Assembly: GCA_000753575.1 (NCBI GenBank)
Contig: JRFF01000007.1
Coordinates: 17,574 to 81,573 of the forward strand
Source: Candidatus Izimoplasma sp. HR2
GTDB taxonomy: Bacteria > Bacillota_I > Bacilli_A > Izemoplasmatales > Izemoplasmataceae
DNA length: 64,000 nucleotides
Direction of reading: 5' to 3'
Shown: piece after piece, positions 16,994-24,156 of the stretch
How positions within the stretch are numbered: position 1 is the stretch's first letter
How the letters are laid out: every line of letters begins with the position of its first letter
The notes under the pieces: model-generated
Told to the model about the DNA's origin: nothing
Seen by the model: only the letters and a program-made list of their open reading frames with translations
The model's database searches: none
Position numbers and translations under genes: made by a program

Positions 16994-18508
16994 TTATTCC
17001 TCCTCAAATATAGAATCAAATAACTCTTCACTAACTAATAAATCATCTACAGTGTGAATATATTTATACATAATCTTATCATTTTTAATAAATGGTATAT
17101 ATTCTCTAACTTTATTATAAGCTTTTTGTGTATTATTACCAAGCTTTCTCGCACCTCTTAAATCAATTGCTTGACAGGCAGTAAATATTTCCATAGCAAT
17201 AACTTTTCTAACATTATCTAAAATAGAAGTTGCCTTTCTTGCACCAATTGTACCCATAGATACATGATCCTCTTGATTAGCGCTTGAAGGAATACTATCA
17301 ACACTTGAAGGATGAGCTAAAACTTTATTCTCACTCACTAGTGAAGCTGCGCTATATTGTACAATCATAAACCCTGAATTAATACCTGGGTTTTCTACCA
17401 AAAATGCAGGTAATCCATTTGATAAACTAGGGTTTACCATTCTTTCAATTCTTCTTTCAGAAATATTCCCCATTTCTGAAATAGCAATGCCTAAATAATC
17501 AAATGGCATTGCAAGTGGTTCACCATGGAAGTTCCCAGCACTTATCGCAATTCCGTCTTCAGTAAAGATAATTGGATTATCAGTTACTGCGTTCATTTCA
17601 ATTTCTACTTTTTCTTTTACAAAGTTAAGAGCATCAAGTGTTGCCCCGTGAACTTGAGGTGCACATCTTATAGAATATGCATCTTGCATTCTTAGTTCAC
17701 CTTGTTTAGTAGTATACATACTGCCTTCCAAGTTAATTAATATTTCTTTAGCTGCGTCTATTTGTCCAAGGTGTCCACGTATAACATGTACTCTAGGATC
17801 AAACGCATCAACTATTCCGTTAGTTGCTTCGATAGTCATTGATAAAGATATATTAGATAATTTATATAAACGAAGTGCATCATATACAGCAATTGCCCCA
17901 ACACTTGTCATTGCTTGAGTTCCGTTAATTAAACTAAGTCCTTCTTTTGCTCTTAAACTTTCAATAGGTAAAATATCAGCTTCAAGAAATGCATCTTTAG
18001 TATCCATTCTTTTACCTTTATAAAATACTTCTCCAAGTCCAATAATCGGTAAAGACATATGTGATAACGGAGCTAAATCTCCACTAGCTCCAAGTGATCC
18101 TTTTTCAAATACTACAGGACTTACATTTTTATTAAGTAATTCAACTAACTTATTTAAGGTTTCTATTTTTATTCCACTATATCCCTTAATAAGAGCGTTG
18201 ATTCTTAAAACCATCATCCCTCTTACTATTTCATCACTAAAAGGAGACCCTACTCCACAAGCGTGACTCATAAGTAAATTCTTTTGAAGTTCTCCTACAT
18301 CATTCTTATCAATTGATACATCTGAAAGTTTACCGAATCCAGTATTAATTCCATATACTGGTAATTCACTTTCAACAACACCTTCCACAAACTCTGAAGC
18401 TCTATTTACTAGTAAAATGCTTTCTTCACTAATAGATACTTCTTCATTGTATCTAGCTACCTTAATAAAACTATTTAAATCTAAATTATTTCCGTTTAAT
18501 ATAATCAT
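16994..18508 (-). CDS. hutH: Histidine ammonia-lyase
   Basis: A 504-aa lyase that removes ammonia from histidine to give trans-urocanate. The Ala-Ser-Gly triad that forms the MIO cofactor is at 141-143 in GSLGASGDLAPLSHM. YGINTGFG, the NGTQAMTSVG segment and MQDAYSIRCAPQVHG are also typical. The ATG at 18508 has GGAG 8 bp upstream; a GTG at 18517 is too close. It is the first gene of a five-gene operon with an upstream cre-like box and a large inverted repeat. Confidence 0.96.
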   Translation of the reverse strand: MIILNGNNLDLNSFIKVARYNEEVSISEESILLVNRASEFVEGVVESELPVYGINTGFGKLSDVSIDKNDVGELQKNLLMSHACGVGSPFSDEIVRGMMVLRINALIKGYSGIKIETLNKLVELLNKNVSPVVFEKGSLGASGDLAPLSHMSLPIIGLGEVFYKGKRMDTKDAFLEADILPIESLRAKEGLSLINGTQAMTSVGAIAVYDALRLYKLSNISLSMTIEATNGIVDAFDPRVHVIRGHLGQIDAAKEILINLEGSMYTTKQGELRMQDAYSIRCAPQVHGATLDALNFVKEKVEIEMNAVTDNPIIFTEDGIAISAGNFHGEPLAMPFDYLGIAISEMGNISERRIERMVNPSLSNGLPAFLVENPGINSGFMIVQYSAASLVSENKVLAHPSSVDSIPSSANQEDHVSMGTIGARKATSILDNVRKVIAMEIFTACQAIDLRGARKLGNNTQKAYNKVREYIPFIKNDKIMYKYIHTVDDLLVSEELFDSIFEEE

Positions 18509-18537
18509 ATTTATCACTCCATTTTTAAGTTATCTAT

Positions 18538-18566
18538 ATTATACCAATAATTTTAGCAAATTAAAA
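18538..18566 (-). promoter_or_regulatory. hut operon promoter
   Basis: Minus-strand consensus TATAAT (18538-18543) with a weak -35 TTTTAA (18561-18566) 17 bp upstream. The -35 overlaps the cre-like box. A weak -35 suggests dependence on an activator. Confidence 0.65.
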
Positions 18567-18576
18567 GCGTTTTCTA
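18561..18576. promoter_or_regulatory. cre-like box for carbon catabolite repression
   Basis: The 16-mer TTAAAAGCGTTTTCTA matches the CcpA consensus WTGAAARCGYTTTCWN at all but one position. Overlap with the -35 hexamer would let CcpA block the hut promoter. Confidence 0.6.
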
Positions 18577-18592
18577 TGAGTTTACGGCTTAG

Positions 18593-18622
18593 TTTAGCGC
18601 TTTGTATCGATAAAGCGCTAAA
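18593..18622. promoter_or_regulatory. 11-8-11 inverted repeat upstream of hut
   Basis: Perfect arms TTTAGCGCTTT (18593-18603) and AAAGCGCTAAA (18612-18622) are separated by GTATCGAT. No T-run follows on either strand, so it looks like a protein operator rather than a terminator. Confidence 0.6.
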
Positions 18623-18633
18623 GTGCCATCCAT

Positions 18634-18660
18634 AAAAAAAGACTCTCATTTCTGAGAATC
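18634..18660 (-). terminator. Terminator of the thioesterase gene
   Basis: Minus-strand GATTCTCA-GAAA-TGAGAGTC followed by seven T. The stop codon lies in the loop. Confidence 0.8.
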
Positions 18661-19062
18661 TTTAAGATAAGCATCATAAATTTCAGGCATTCTTTCATCC
18701 ATTTTAATAACCTTAAATGTTATTTTATCTACACATACTACAGTAGTATATCCACTAGCTTTTAATTCACCTTCACTATTATATATTTCATGAAAGTAAG
18801 TTGTTTTAACTTTTGTTAGTTTATGAACTCTAGTTAATAAATGTATTTCTTCACCGTACATTATCGATTTAATAAACTTTCCAGAAACATCTCTTATTGG
18901 GAATATTATCCCATTCTTTTCCACATCACTATATTCAAAACCTAGATCTCTTAAGTATTTAGTTCTACCTTGTTCATAAAAACTAAAATAATTCGCATGG
19001 TATATAACACCCATTTGATCACTATCTGCATATCTAAGTTGTATATCTAATCTTGAAATCAT
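18646..19062 (-). CDS. YbgC/FadM-type hotdog acyl-CoA thioesterase
   Basis: A 138-aa 4HBT-fold thioesterase. The N-terminal motif RYADSDQMGVIYHANYFSFYEQGR contains the catalytic Asp (YADSDQMG) and the conserved HANY. It hydrolyses short or aromatic acyl-CoA or acyl-ACP esters; the substrate is not known. Single gene with its own terminator. Confidence 0.88.
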   Translation of the reverse strand: MISRLDIQLRYADSDQMGVIYHANYFSFYEQGRTKYLRDLGFEYSDVEKNGIIFPIRDVSGKFIKSIMYGEEIHLLTRVHKLTKVKTTYFHEIYNSEGELKASGYTTVVCVDKITFKVIKMDERMPEIYDAYLKDSQK

Positions 19063-19104
19063 TTTCTCACCACCAAAGTATATTTATATTATAAAGTATA
19101 TCAC

Positions 19105-19131
19105 AAAAAAAGAATCCAAGTGGATTCTTTA
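19105..19131 (-). terminator. Terminator of the small membrane-protein gene
   Basis: AAAGAATCC-ACTT-GGATTCTTT followed by T on the minus strand. Confidence 0.85.
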
Positions 19132-19135
19132 TTTG

Positions 19136-19567
19136 TTATTTGTAGAATAAATCAGAAATATACACTTTCTTAGGATTATCCTTATCAACTACTAAGTTAA
19201 TAGTTTTCATCTTAGCTAATTTCAATTTTAATAGTGGACCAATTAGCAATCCAACTCTTTTGTTATAAATTTCCCCGTTAAATTCATACTTAAATGAAAC
19301 ATAAAAATTACCATTATTTCTCATTGTATTCGTAACTTCGCCTAATATTTTATTGTCTTTAATTCTAACTAAAACTTTTTTAATTCCTAATGCTCTATAC
19401 ACTATTAATCCCACAAGTATAACAACTACGGGTAATATGATTTCTATTCCTGTGAAGCCACCAATAGTTACAATTGCGAGTAAAAGTAATATAGCTACAA
19501 ATGCGATCAGAAATAAAAACTTCGTGAAGTAATCAAATCTTATAATGTTCTTAATGCTTGCCTTCAT
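19136..19567 (-). CDS. Two-helix membrane protein, DUF3592-like
   Basis: 143 aa. Two adjoining hydrophobic helices (about residues 15-60) are followed by a beta-rich domain with NNGNFYVSFKYEFNGEIYNKRVG and VDKDNPKKVYISD, a pattern seen in DUF3592-like proteins (a conversion of a resolved covalent or membrane-attached SH3-like fold is not proven). No function can be given. Strong Shine-Dalgarno AAAAGGAGG. Confidence 0.65.
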   Translation of the reverse strand: MKASIKNIIRFDYFTKFLFLIAFVAILLLLAIVTIGGFTGIEIILPVVVILVGLIVYRALGIKKVLVRIKDNKILGEVTNTMRNNGNFYVSFKYEFNGEIYNKRVGLLIGPLLKLKLAKMKTINLVVDKDNPKKVYISDLFYK

Positions 19568-19724
19568 GTGTATCCTCCTTTTCCTTATATATTATTATAC
19601 AACATAAGTGAATGAGTATCAAATACTGATAATTCTATCTTTCATAAGTCTCTCACAACATTATCACGAGTTCATCATATCATTATTATATACTTGAATC
19701 ATCAAACACAAGGAGGAAACAAAT

Positions 19725-20234
19725 ATGAACGGATTAATAATCGCAACACTCGTATTCGGTGGAGGATCTGCTGTCGCAATGCAAAACGAAGAAATCAATG
19801 AAACAGTAACTAACGTTGTTACTCAGACTGCATCTAAAGTACAAAATATGTTTAAGGGTGCTAACCCAGCTAGAATTACTGAAGAAGGACTTCCTTACCC
19901 AAGCGAAGAATACCTAGCTACATTAACTGAAGATCAAGCGTTCCAAGTTGTATCAGCTATTGACGTTATTAACGCAAGTTATGACTGGGCTAATATGACT
20001 GATGAAGAAATCATGGTAGCTTTAGGTGAAATCAAACTAGAACTTCAAGCATTATACACAGAACTTGGAATTGAAGGACCTATTGTACAAACTCAACAAC
20101 GTAGAGGACAAACTGAGGGTAGAGGAAAAGGCGGAGGAAGAATGAATGAAGATTTCATTCCAAACGGCGACGGTATACCTGATGAAGATTGTGACATAGA
20201 TGAAACAGTTCCAACCGAAGACGACCAAGTTTAA
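19725..20234 (+). CDS. Acidic secreted or membrane-tethered protein, unknown
   Basis: 169 aa with no recognised family. Residues 1-19 are a short hydrophobic stretch (LIIATLVFGGGSAVAM) that could be a weak signal peptide or anchor. A helical middle part follows (about 35-120), then a QQRRGQTEGRGKGGGR basic linker and an acidic tail rich in Asp and Glu with two DE-rich clusters. The Shine-Dalgarno AAGGAGGAAAC is near perfect, and codons are unusually often C-ending (TTC, AAC, TAC), which suggests strong expression. It is monocistronic with a strong terminator. Confidence 0.75.
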   Translation: MNGLIIATLVFGGGSAVAMQNEEINETVTNVVTQTASKVQNMFKGANPARITEEGLPYPSEEYLATLTEDQAFQVVSAIDVINASYDWANMTDEEIMVALGEIKLELQALYTELGIEGPIVQTQQRRGQTEGRGKGGGRMNEDFIPNGDGIPDEDCDIDETVPTEDDQV

Positions 20235-20242
20235 TAAGAACT

Positions 20243-20277
20243 AAAAAAGATTGTGAATTAATCACAATCTTTTTTTT
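20243..20277 (+). terminator. Strong terminator
   Basis: AAAAAGATTGTGA with TCACAATCTTTTT and eight further T. Confidence 0.9.
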
Positions 20278-20278
20278 G

Positions 20279-20491
20279 TTATAATCTTCCTTGACGCTTA
20301 AAACATATCATATAAACTACAAGAACAACTATCAATATTAATAGATGATAGATATTTCCAAATTCAATAATAAGATAGAATGCACCTACAGCTAATAAGA
20401 ATGCAATTAAGGCAAAGTAAACTGTAGTCCATCTATATGCACCACAAAACGCTGCTTTAAAGAAATTACCAATCTTTTTAATTACAGTCAT
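20279..20491 (-). CDS. Small two-helix membrane protein
   Basis: 70 aa with two hydrophobic helices (about residues 20-40 and 45-62) and a basic tail CFKRQGRL. No family recognised. The ATG at 20491 has AGAGGGG at ideal distance. An in-frame ATG at 20509 overlaps the upstream stop as ATGA but lacks a ribosome site, so the start is slightly uncertain. It is in an operon with the gene before it. Confidence 0.65.
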   Translation of the reverse strand: MTVIKKIGNFFKAAFCGAYRWTTVYFALIAFLLAVGAFYLIIEFGNIYHLLILIVVLVVYMICFKRQGRL

Positions 20492-20505
20492 ATCTACCCC
20501 TCTTT

Positions 20506-21129
20506 TCATTTCAAATATTCAATATTTGATTTTAGTAAAAATATTCTATAGAACTTTTGTAATCTATTAAATGCTTCAAAGTACATTTCAGGTGGTAAGT
20601 TAACTTTAATACATTTTATTATTACAACAAAATCTTTTAAAGTTATATCCAAAATTAATTTATTACCTTTAGGATCACTTATTCCTATATAGTTATATAC
20701 CCAGTTAAATTCAACCTTATCAACATCTTCAAAACTCATACTTTGTTTTTTATTATTTAGATATACAACTGAAATATTTTTTTTAGTAACTACAATACTA
20801 TTTCTTTTCATTGATGTGTATACATAAACATAAAGAATTACTATTACCAAAATATTTACAATGAAAATAATAATACCAAAGTTATAAGCTAATCCTAAAA
20901 ACGGCATAATAATCATTGGTGCAAAATACGCAGTCTTCTTCTCTTTTAAAATATATTCTTCTTTTACTTCCTTGATGCTAGATTCTAAGTTAAGAGCTGA
21001 TTGAGCTACTAATATTAAGTAGATCAATACTAATGTAATATCAAAGTAAACGTTAGTATAAAATAATATATCGAAACTTAGAATAAAGAATAAAATAGTT
21101 AAAACTATCATTACATATATATTCCTCAT
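20506..21129 (-). CDS. Membrane protein with PH-like C-terminal domain
   Basis: 207 aa with four hydrophobic helices in two pairs (about residues 5-45 and 70-110), followed by a cytosolic beta domain containing SFEDVDKVEFNWVYNYIGISD, which resembles bacterial PH domains. The start at 21129 has GGAGG 7 bp upstream; a frame reaching 21192 would cover the promoter. Function unknown. A related small protein is encoded divergently at 21280. Confidence 0.65.
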   Translation of the reverse strand: MRNIYVMIVLTILFFILSFDILFYTNVYFDITLVLIYLILVAQSALNLESSIKEVKEEYILKEKKTAYFAPMIIMPFLGLAYNFGIIIFIVNILVIVILYVYVYTSMKRNSIVVTKKNISVVYLNNKKQSMSFEDVDKVEFNWVYNYIGISDPKGNKLILDITLKDFVVIIKCIKVNLPPEMYFEAFNRLQKFYRIFLLKSNIEYLK

Positions 21130-21163
21130 AATATTACCTCCTATACTTCTCCTATCTACCTTA

Positions 21164-21192
21164 ATTTTAATATGATTTAGTTTGAAAGTCAA
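21164..21192 (-). promoter_or_regulatory. Promoter of the two-gene membrane operon
   Basis: Minus-strand TTGACT (21187-21192) and TAAAAT (21164-21169), spacer 17 bp. Confidence 0.7.
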
Positions 21193-21279
21193 AGTATAAA
21201 CTAAAGTAAGTAATAATATTAATTAAATATGTTATAATATCTAAGACAGTTAATATAAGAAAGATTATAGGTGAAATAA

Positions 21280-21723
21280 ATGAAAAAAGAATACTATAGT
21301 AAAAATGGACTTTGGTTAATAATAACTACCGGGTTAATATACCTAGTAACAATTTATTTTATGTTAGATGAATCAATAGATACCATTGCTGAATATTTAC
21401 CATTTATAGGAATATTAGGGCTAAACAGTGCTATGTTATTACTATATGGGAGAGAGTTATTCTCAAAGAAACCTTTACTTATTTTAGAAGAAGACAAGAT
21501 GACTATTCGTGGGATGCTTAAAACACATATAGTCAATTATGAAGATATACAAAAAATACAAAGAACATATAATGGTAGTAAAAAGCATAAACAAGTAAAT
21601 AGAATAGGTGTTAAGTTAAAAGATATTGAAAAACCTATTTATATAGTTATTCAGTCTATTGATTATGATCCTGAGAAATTATTTAAAGATATAACTCAAT
21701 TTGCATATAAGAAAAGAAGCTAG
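21280..21723 (+). CDS. STM3941-like membrane protein with PH-like domain
   Basis: 147 aa: two helices (about 10-28 and 38-55), then a beta domain with LILEEDKMTIRGMLKTHIVNYEDIQKI and GVKLKDIEKPIYIV, the layout of STM3941/PH-like proteins. It is divergent from, and built like, the gene at 20506-21129. No function can be assigned. Shine-Dalgarno ATAGGTG. Confidence 0.65.
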   Translation: MKKEYYSKNGLWLIITTGLIYLVTIYFMLDESIDTIAEYLPFIGILGLNSAMLLLYGRELFSKKPLLILEEDKMTIRGMLKTHIVNYEDIQKIQRTYNGSKKHKQVNRIGVKLKDIEKPIYIVIQSIDYDPEKLFKDITQFAYKKRS

Positions 21724-21758
21724 AAGGAAAGTATAACCTTAAAACAGACACAAAAAAG

Positions 21759-21797
21759 AAAAGAGTCATACTAGATGAGAATCTAGTATGACTTTTT
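21759..21797 (+). terminator. Terminator
   Basis: GTCATACTAGAT-GAGA-ATCTAGTATGAC, 12-bp perfect stem followed by five T. Confidence 0.85.
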
Positions 21798-21837
21798 GAT
21801 ATACTTAGAATAAAAGAAAGGAATGAGAAGATTATCT

Positions 21838-22353
21838 TCATTTAGATGGTATTTCAAAAACTATTTCAATTTCATCTCCACTACTATGAAGATTAATAAT
21901 GAGATTGTCATCTTCGATATAATAATCACATAACAAAGCATGGTTCTGTCTACAAGATGCAAATTCTTTAGAGAGTCCATAGTTATCTTTATAATAAAAC
22001 TTTATTTCCCCTGAAATAAGGTTCTTATTATCAATTACGAGAATCTTATGATTACTCTCCTCATAAAAATAACTAGTAGTAACACTATTAAATTCTGACT
22101 TTATACTAAGACCTATATAAGTACCTAAAATAACCAAAAAGATTATTAAGTAGTAGGTTCTATATAAAATAGTAAAATATAGAATTTCAATAAAAATAAT
22201 TATTAAAAATAAAAGCCATACTATCATAAGTAAAGATATAGTTGTGTTTCCTTGAATCCATAAAATATATTCATTATTTCTCCCATAATTCAAACCAAAT
22301 AATAGTATTAATAAGAATACAGGAGGTATTGTGTATCTATTCACAAGTATCAT
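21838..22353 (-). CDS. Three-helix membrane protein, unknown
   Basis: About 171 aa: three or four hydrophobic helices within residues 10-95, then an extracytoplasmic beta-rich tail with Cys residues (FASCRQNHALLCDYY). No family recognised. The start is uncertain: the ATG at 22353 is very close to AAGGG, a GTG at 22344 is 11 bp from it, and an ATG at 22377 sits next to a terminator. Confidence 0.5.
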   Translation of the reverse strand: MILVNRYTIPPVFLLILLFGLNYGRNNEYILWIQGNTTISLLMIVWLLFLIIIFIEILYFTILYRTYYLIIFLVILGTYIGLSIKSEFNSVTTSYFYEESNHKILVIDNKNLISGEIKFYYKDNYGLSKEFASCRQNHALLCDYYIEDDNLIINLHSSGDEIEIVFEIPSK

Positions 22354-22377
22354 ATCCCTTCTTATAGATTCTATCAT

Positions 22378-22403
22378 AAAAAAAGAAGTCAGTAAATGAC
22401 TTC
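22378..22403 (-). terminator. Terminator of the four-helix protein gene
   Basis: GAAGTCA-TTTAC-TGACTTC followed by seven T on the minus strand. Confidence 0.8.
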
Positions 22404-22409
22404 TAAATT

Positions 22410-22430
22410 GTACTAACGGTGTTGGAGACC
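22410..22430. repeat. tRNA-Trp anticodon-arm fragment
   Basis: ACGGTGTTGGAGACC (22416-22430) is identical over 15 bases to 23064-23078 in tRNA-Trp, with further partial matches on both sides. It lacks the rest of the tRNA. A scar of recombination at the tRNA is possible; chance cannot be ruled out. Confidence 0.45.
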
Positions 22431-22443
22431 TTTAATGCAAATC

Positions 22444-22878
22444 CTAATCTCTAGATATAACAAATAAATATAATAAAAAAATATGATAAAGATATATTAT
22501 TCCTAATAATTCAGATATATCTACATTTTCTATATACAGTCCAAATAAATAGCCAATACCATAATTTATGAACAATGCAATAACTCCAAAAGTAATTATA
22601 AATGGAACACTTAAAGCTATTGATTTCTTTAATATATCAACAGTAAAAGAATCTGATTGTTCAAACTTAATTGTTCGTAATATTCCTAACATAAAAGCTG
22701 GAAGTATAAACGAAGTTATAATAACTAATCCAATTAAAATATTTAAATAATTTTCATCAAACCTATCTTGAAATATTCTAGATAATGAAATTGGTGTTGC
22801 AATGCAAAATAATAAAACTATAAAAAATAGTGTATTTAATTTAGTATAAAACTTTTTGTGAGCTTCTGTCAGGCTCAT
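22444..22878 (-). CDS. Four-helix membrane protein, unknown
   Basis: 144 aa, nearly all hydrophobic, with four predicted helices and short loops. No conserved motif recognised. Shine-Dalgarno GAGAG 8 bp before the ATG. It lies between a tRNA fragment and a solitary IS-end-like sequence, so it may be acquired. Confidence 0.6.
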   Translation of the reverse strand: MSLTEAHKKFYTKLNTLFFIVLLFCIATPISLSRIFQDRFDENYLNILIGLVIITSFILPAFMLGILRTIKFEQSDSFTVDILKKSIALSVPFIITFGVIALFINYGIGYLFGLYIENVDISELLGIIYLYHIFLLYLFVISRD

Positions 22879-22945
22879 AATATCATCTCTCTTCCGTTAC
22901 ATATTTTAACATATAAACAGAAGAGAGTAAATACACCTTTCTATA

Positions 22946-22974
22946 GGTCCAATAAACTGGGGTGCACCTTTTTC
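22946..22974. mobile_element. IS3/IS150-type terminus remnant (tentative)
   Basis: GGTCCAATAAACTGGGGTGC followed by ACC resembles the terminal repeats of IS150-group insertion sequences (GTCCAA...GGGGTGCA). No transposase or second end is found nearby, so at most a relic remains. Confidence 0.35.
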
Positions 22975-22982
22975 ACGCAAAT

Positions 22983-23024
22983 AAAAAAAACAACTAAATA
23001 CCATATATGGCTTAGTTGTTTTAT
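22983..23024 (-). terminator. Terminator of the Tyr-Trp tRNA operon
   Basis: Stem AAAACAACTAA/TTAGTTGTTTT around an inner CCATATATGG, then a T-run on the minus strand. Confidence 0.85.
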
Positions 23025-23032
23025 CTTTTAAA

Positions 23033-23106
23033 TGGCAGGGGCGTACGGGATCGAACCGTAGTAGACGGTGTTGGAGACCGTTGCATAACCATTTTGCTAC
23101 GCCCCT
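23033..23106 (-). tRNA. tRNA-Trp (CCA)
   Basis: Anticodon loop CTCCAAC gives CCA, which reads UGG only. With TGA used as stop, this supports the standard code. CCA end encoded at 23033-23035. Confidence 0.97.
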
Positions 23107-23113
23107 GTGTTAA

Positions 23114-23197
23114 TGGTGGAGGGGGACGGATTCGAACCGCCGAACCCTAAGGAACAGAGTTACAGTCTGTCGCGTTTAGCCTCTTCGCTACCCCTCC
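23114..23197 (-). tRNA. tRNA-Tyr (GUA)
   Basis: Class-II bacterial tRNA-Tyr with long variable arm. Anticodon loop CTGTAAC gives GTA; acceptor GGAGGGG/CCCCTCC; CCA encoded at 23114-23116. Confidence 0.97.
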
Positions 23198-23240
23198 AAC
23201 AAGGTGGCTAATTAATCCTTACTTTCTTTAGCGCTATTAT

Positions 23241-23269
23241 ATTATAGCAAAGCCCTTTTTAAAAAGCAA
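23241..23269 (-). promoter_or_regulatory. Promoter of the Tyr-Trp tRNA operon
   Basis: Minus-strand TTGCTT (23264-23269) and TATAAT (23241-23246), spacer 17 bp. Confidence 0.75.
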
Positions 23270-23292
23270 CATAAAAGAACAAAAGATATGGG

Positions 23293-23321
23293 TTGACAAA
23301 ACTATGTTAAAATCATATATT
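23293..23321 (+). promoter_or_regulatory. Promoter of the AhpD-like gene
   Basis: TTGACA (23293-23298) and TATATT (23316-23321), spacer 17 bp. Confidence 0.75.
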
Positions 23322-23357
23322 TAAAATACTGAGTAACTAACTAACGGAGTGATATTA

Positions 23358-23927
23358 ATGGAATATAAATATAATAAAAGACTTTTTAGCTTTCTAGAGT
23401 TTATTAAGATCTTAGATTTATCAACTTATTCAATTGTAAAACATAGAAAAGATCTTAAACTAATAAGTAAAAGCTTTAGAAGTAACATCATGCTTTCAGT
23501 AACTGAAGTTAACGGATGTTTCTACTGTTCTTACTATCATACAAAAATAGCTTATGAAACAGGAATTACTGAAGATGAACTAGAAAGTTTACTTTCAGGG
23601 AATCTTAAAGTTGTTAAAAAAGAAGAGCACCTTGCATTACTATTTGCACAACACTACGCTGATGTAGAAGGAAAATATGATAAAGGAATGTATAAAAAAG
23701 TAATTGAAATATATGGAGATATTATTGCTAAAGGAATACTATCAAACATTAGATTAATAATGATGGGTAATGCTTATGGTATAGCTGCTAACTGTTTTAA
23801 ACTTAGATTATCTTTTAAAAAAGTTAAAGGTAGTAAACTAATAAATGAGTTATTGATATTACTAGGTATTGGATTATTTTTACCATTACTACTTATTAAA
23901 AATGTATTTACTAAATTAAGAGATTAA
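23358..23927 (+). CDS. AhpD/carboxymuconolactone decarboxylase-fold protein
   Basis: 189 aa. The redox motif C-x2-C with following His appears in NGCFYCSYYHTKIAYETG (about residues 52-70), followed by GITEDELESLL, as in AhpD-like alkylhydroperoxidases. The C-terminus adds a hydrophobic helix (LLILLGIGLFLPLLLI), so the protein is probably anchored in the membrane, which is unusual for the family. Start at 23358 from GGAG spacing. Confidence 0.82.
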   Translation: MEYKYNKRLFSFLEFIKILDLSTYSIVKHRKDLKLISKSFRSNIMLSVTEVNGCFYCSYYHTKIAYETGITEDELESLLSGNLKVVKKEEHLALLFAQHYADVEGKYDKGMYKKVIEIYGDIIAKGILSNIRLIMMGNAYGIAANCFKLRLSFKKVKGSKLINELLILLGIGLFLPLLLIKNVFTKLRD

Positions 23928-23960
23928 AAAATGATGATTCAAATTGAATCATCATTTTTA
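23926..23960. terminator. Bidirectional terminator
   Basis: AAATGATGATTC/GAATCATCATTT between convergent genes, with T on both outgoing sides. Confidence 0.88.
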
Positions 23961-23964
23961 TTTA

Positions 23965-24156
23965 TTATAATTTAACTGTATATCCTTTTGCTTCAATGAT
24001 ACTAACCACTTCTTTAATATCTTTTCCTTTTAAATCAAGTTCAACAGTGCGATCATCTAAGTTAATGTCTACATTATCAAAGCCTTTTTCACCTAATGCT
24101 TTTTTAATAGTCATTTCACAATGTCCACATGTCATATCAGTAACGTTTACTTTCAT
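23965..24156 (-). CDS. copZ: CopZ-like copper chaperone from an internal start
   Basis: A 63-aa complete HMA domain (MKVNVTDMTCGHCEMTIKKA at the start; Cys 10 and 13) encoded in frame inside the end of copA. AAAGGAGGTG (24162-24171 on the minus strand) lies 5 bp before the ATG, better than most start sites in the window. A free chaperone is therefore likely made from the copA mRNA. The domain is also translated as the C-terminus of CopA. Independent production is inferred. Confidence 0.6.
   Translation of the reverse strand: MKVNVTDMTCGHCEMTIKKALGEKGFDNVDINLDDRTVELDLKGKDIKEVVSIIEAKGYTVKL

Noticed and set aside
18593..18622. Terminator for the hut upstream gene
   Set aside because: No T-run follows and the thioesterase gene has its own terminator at 18634-18660.
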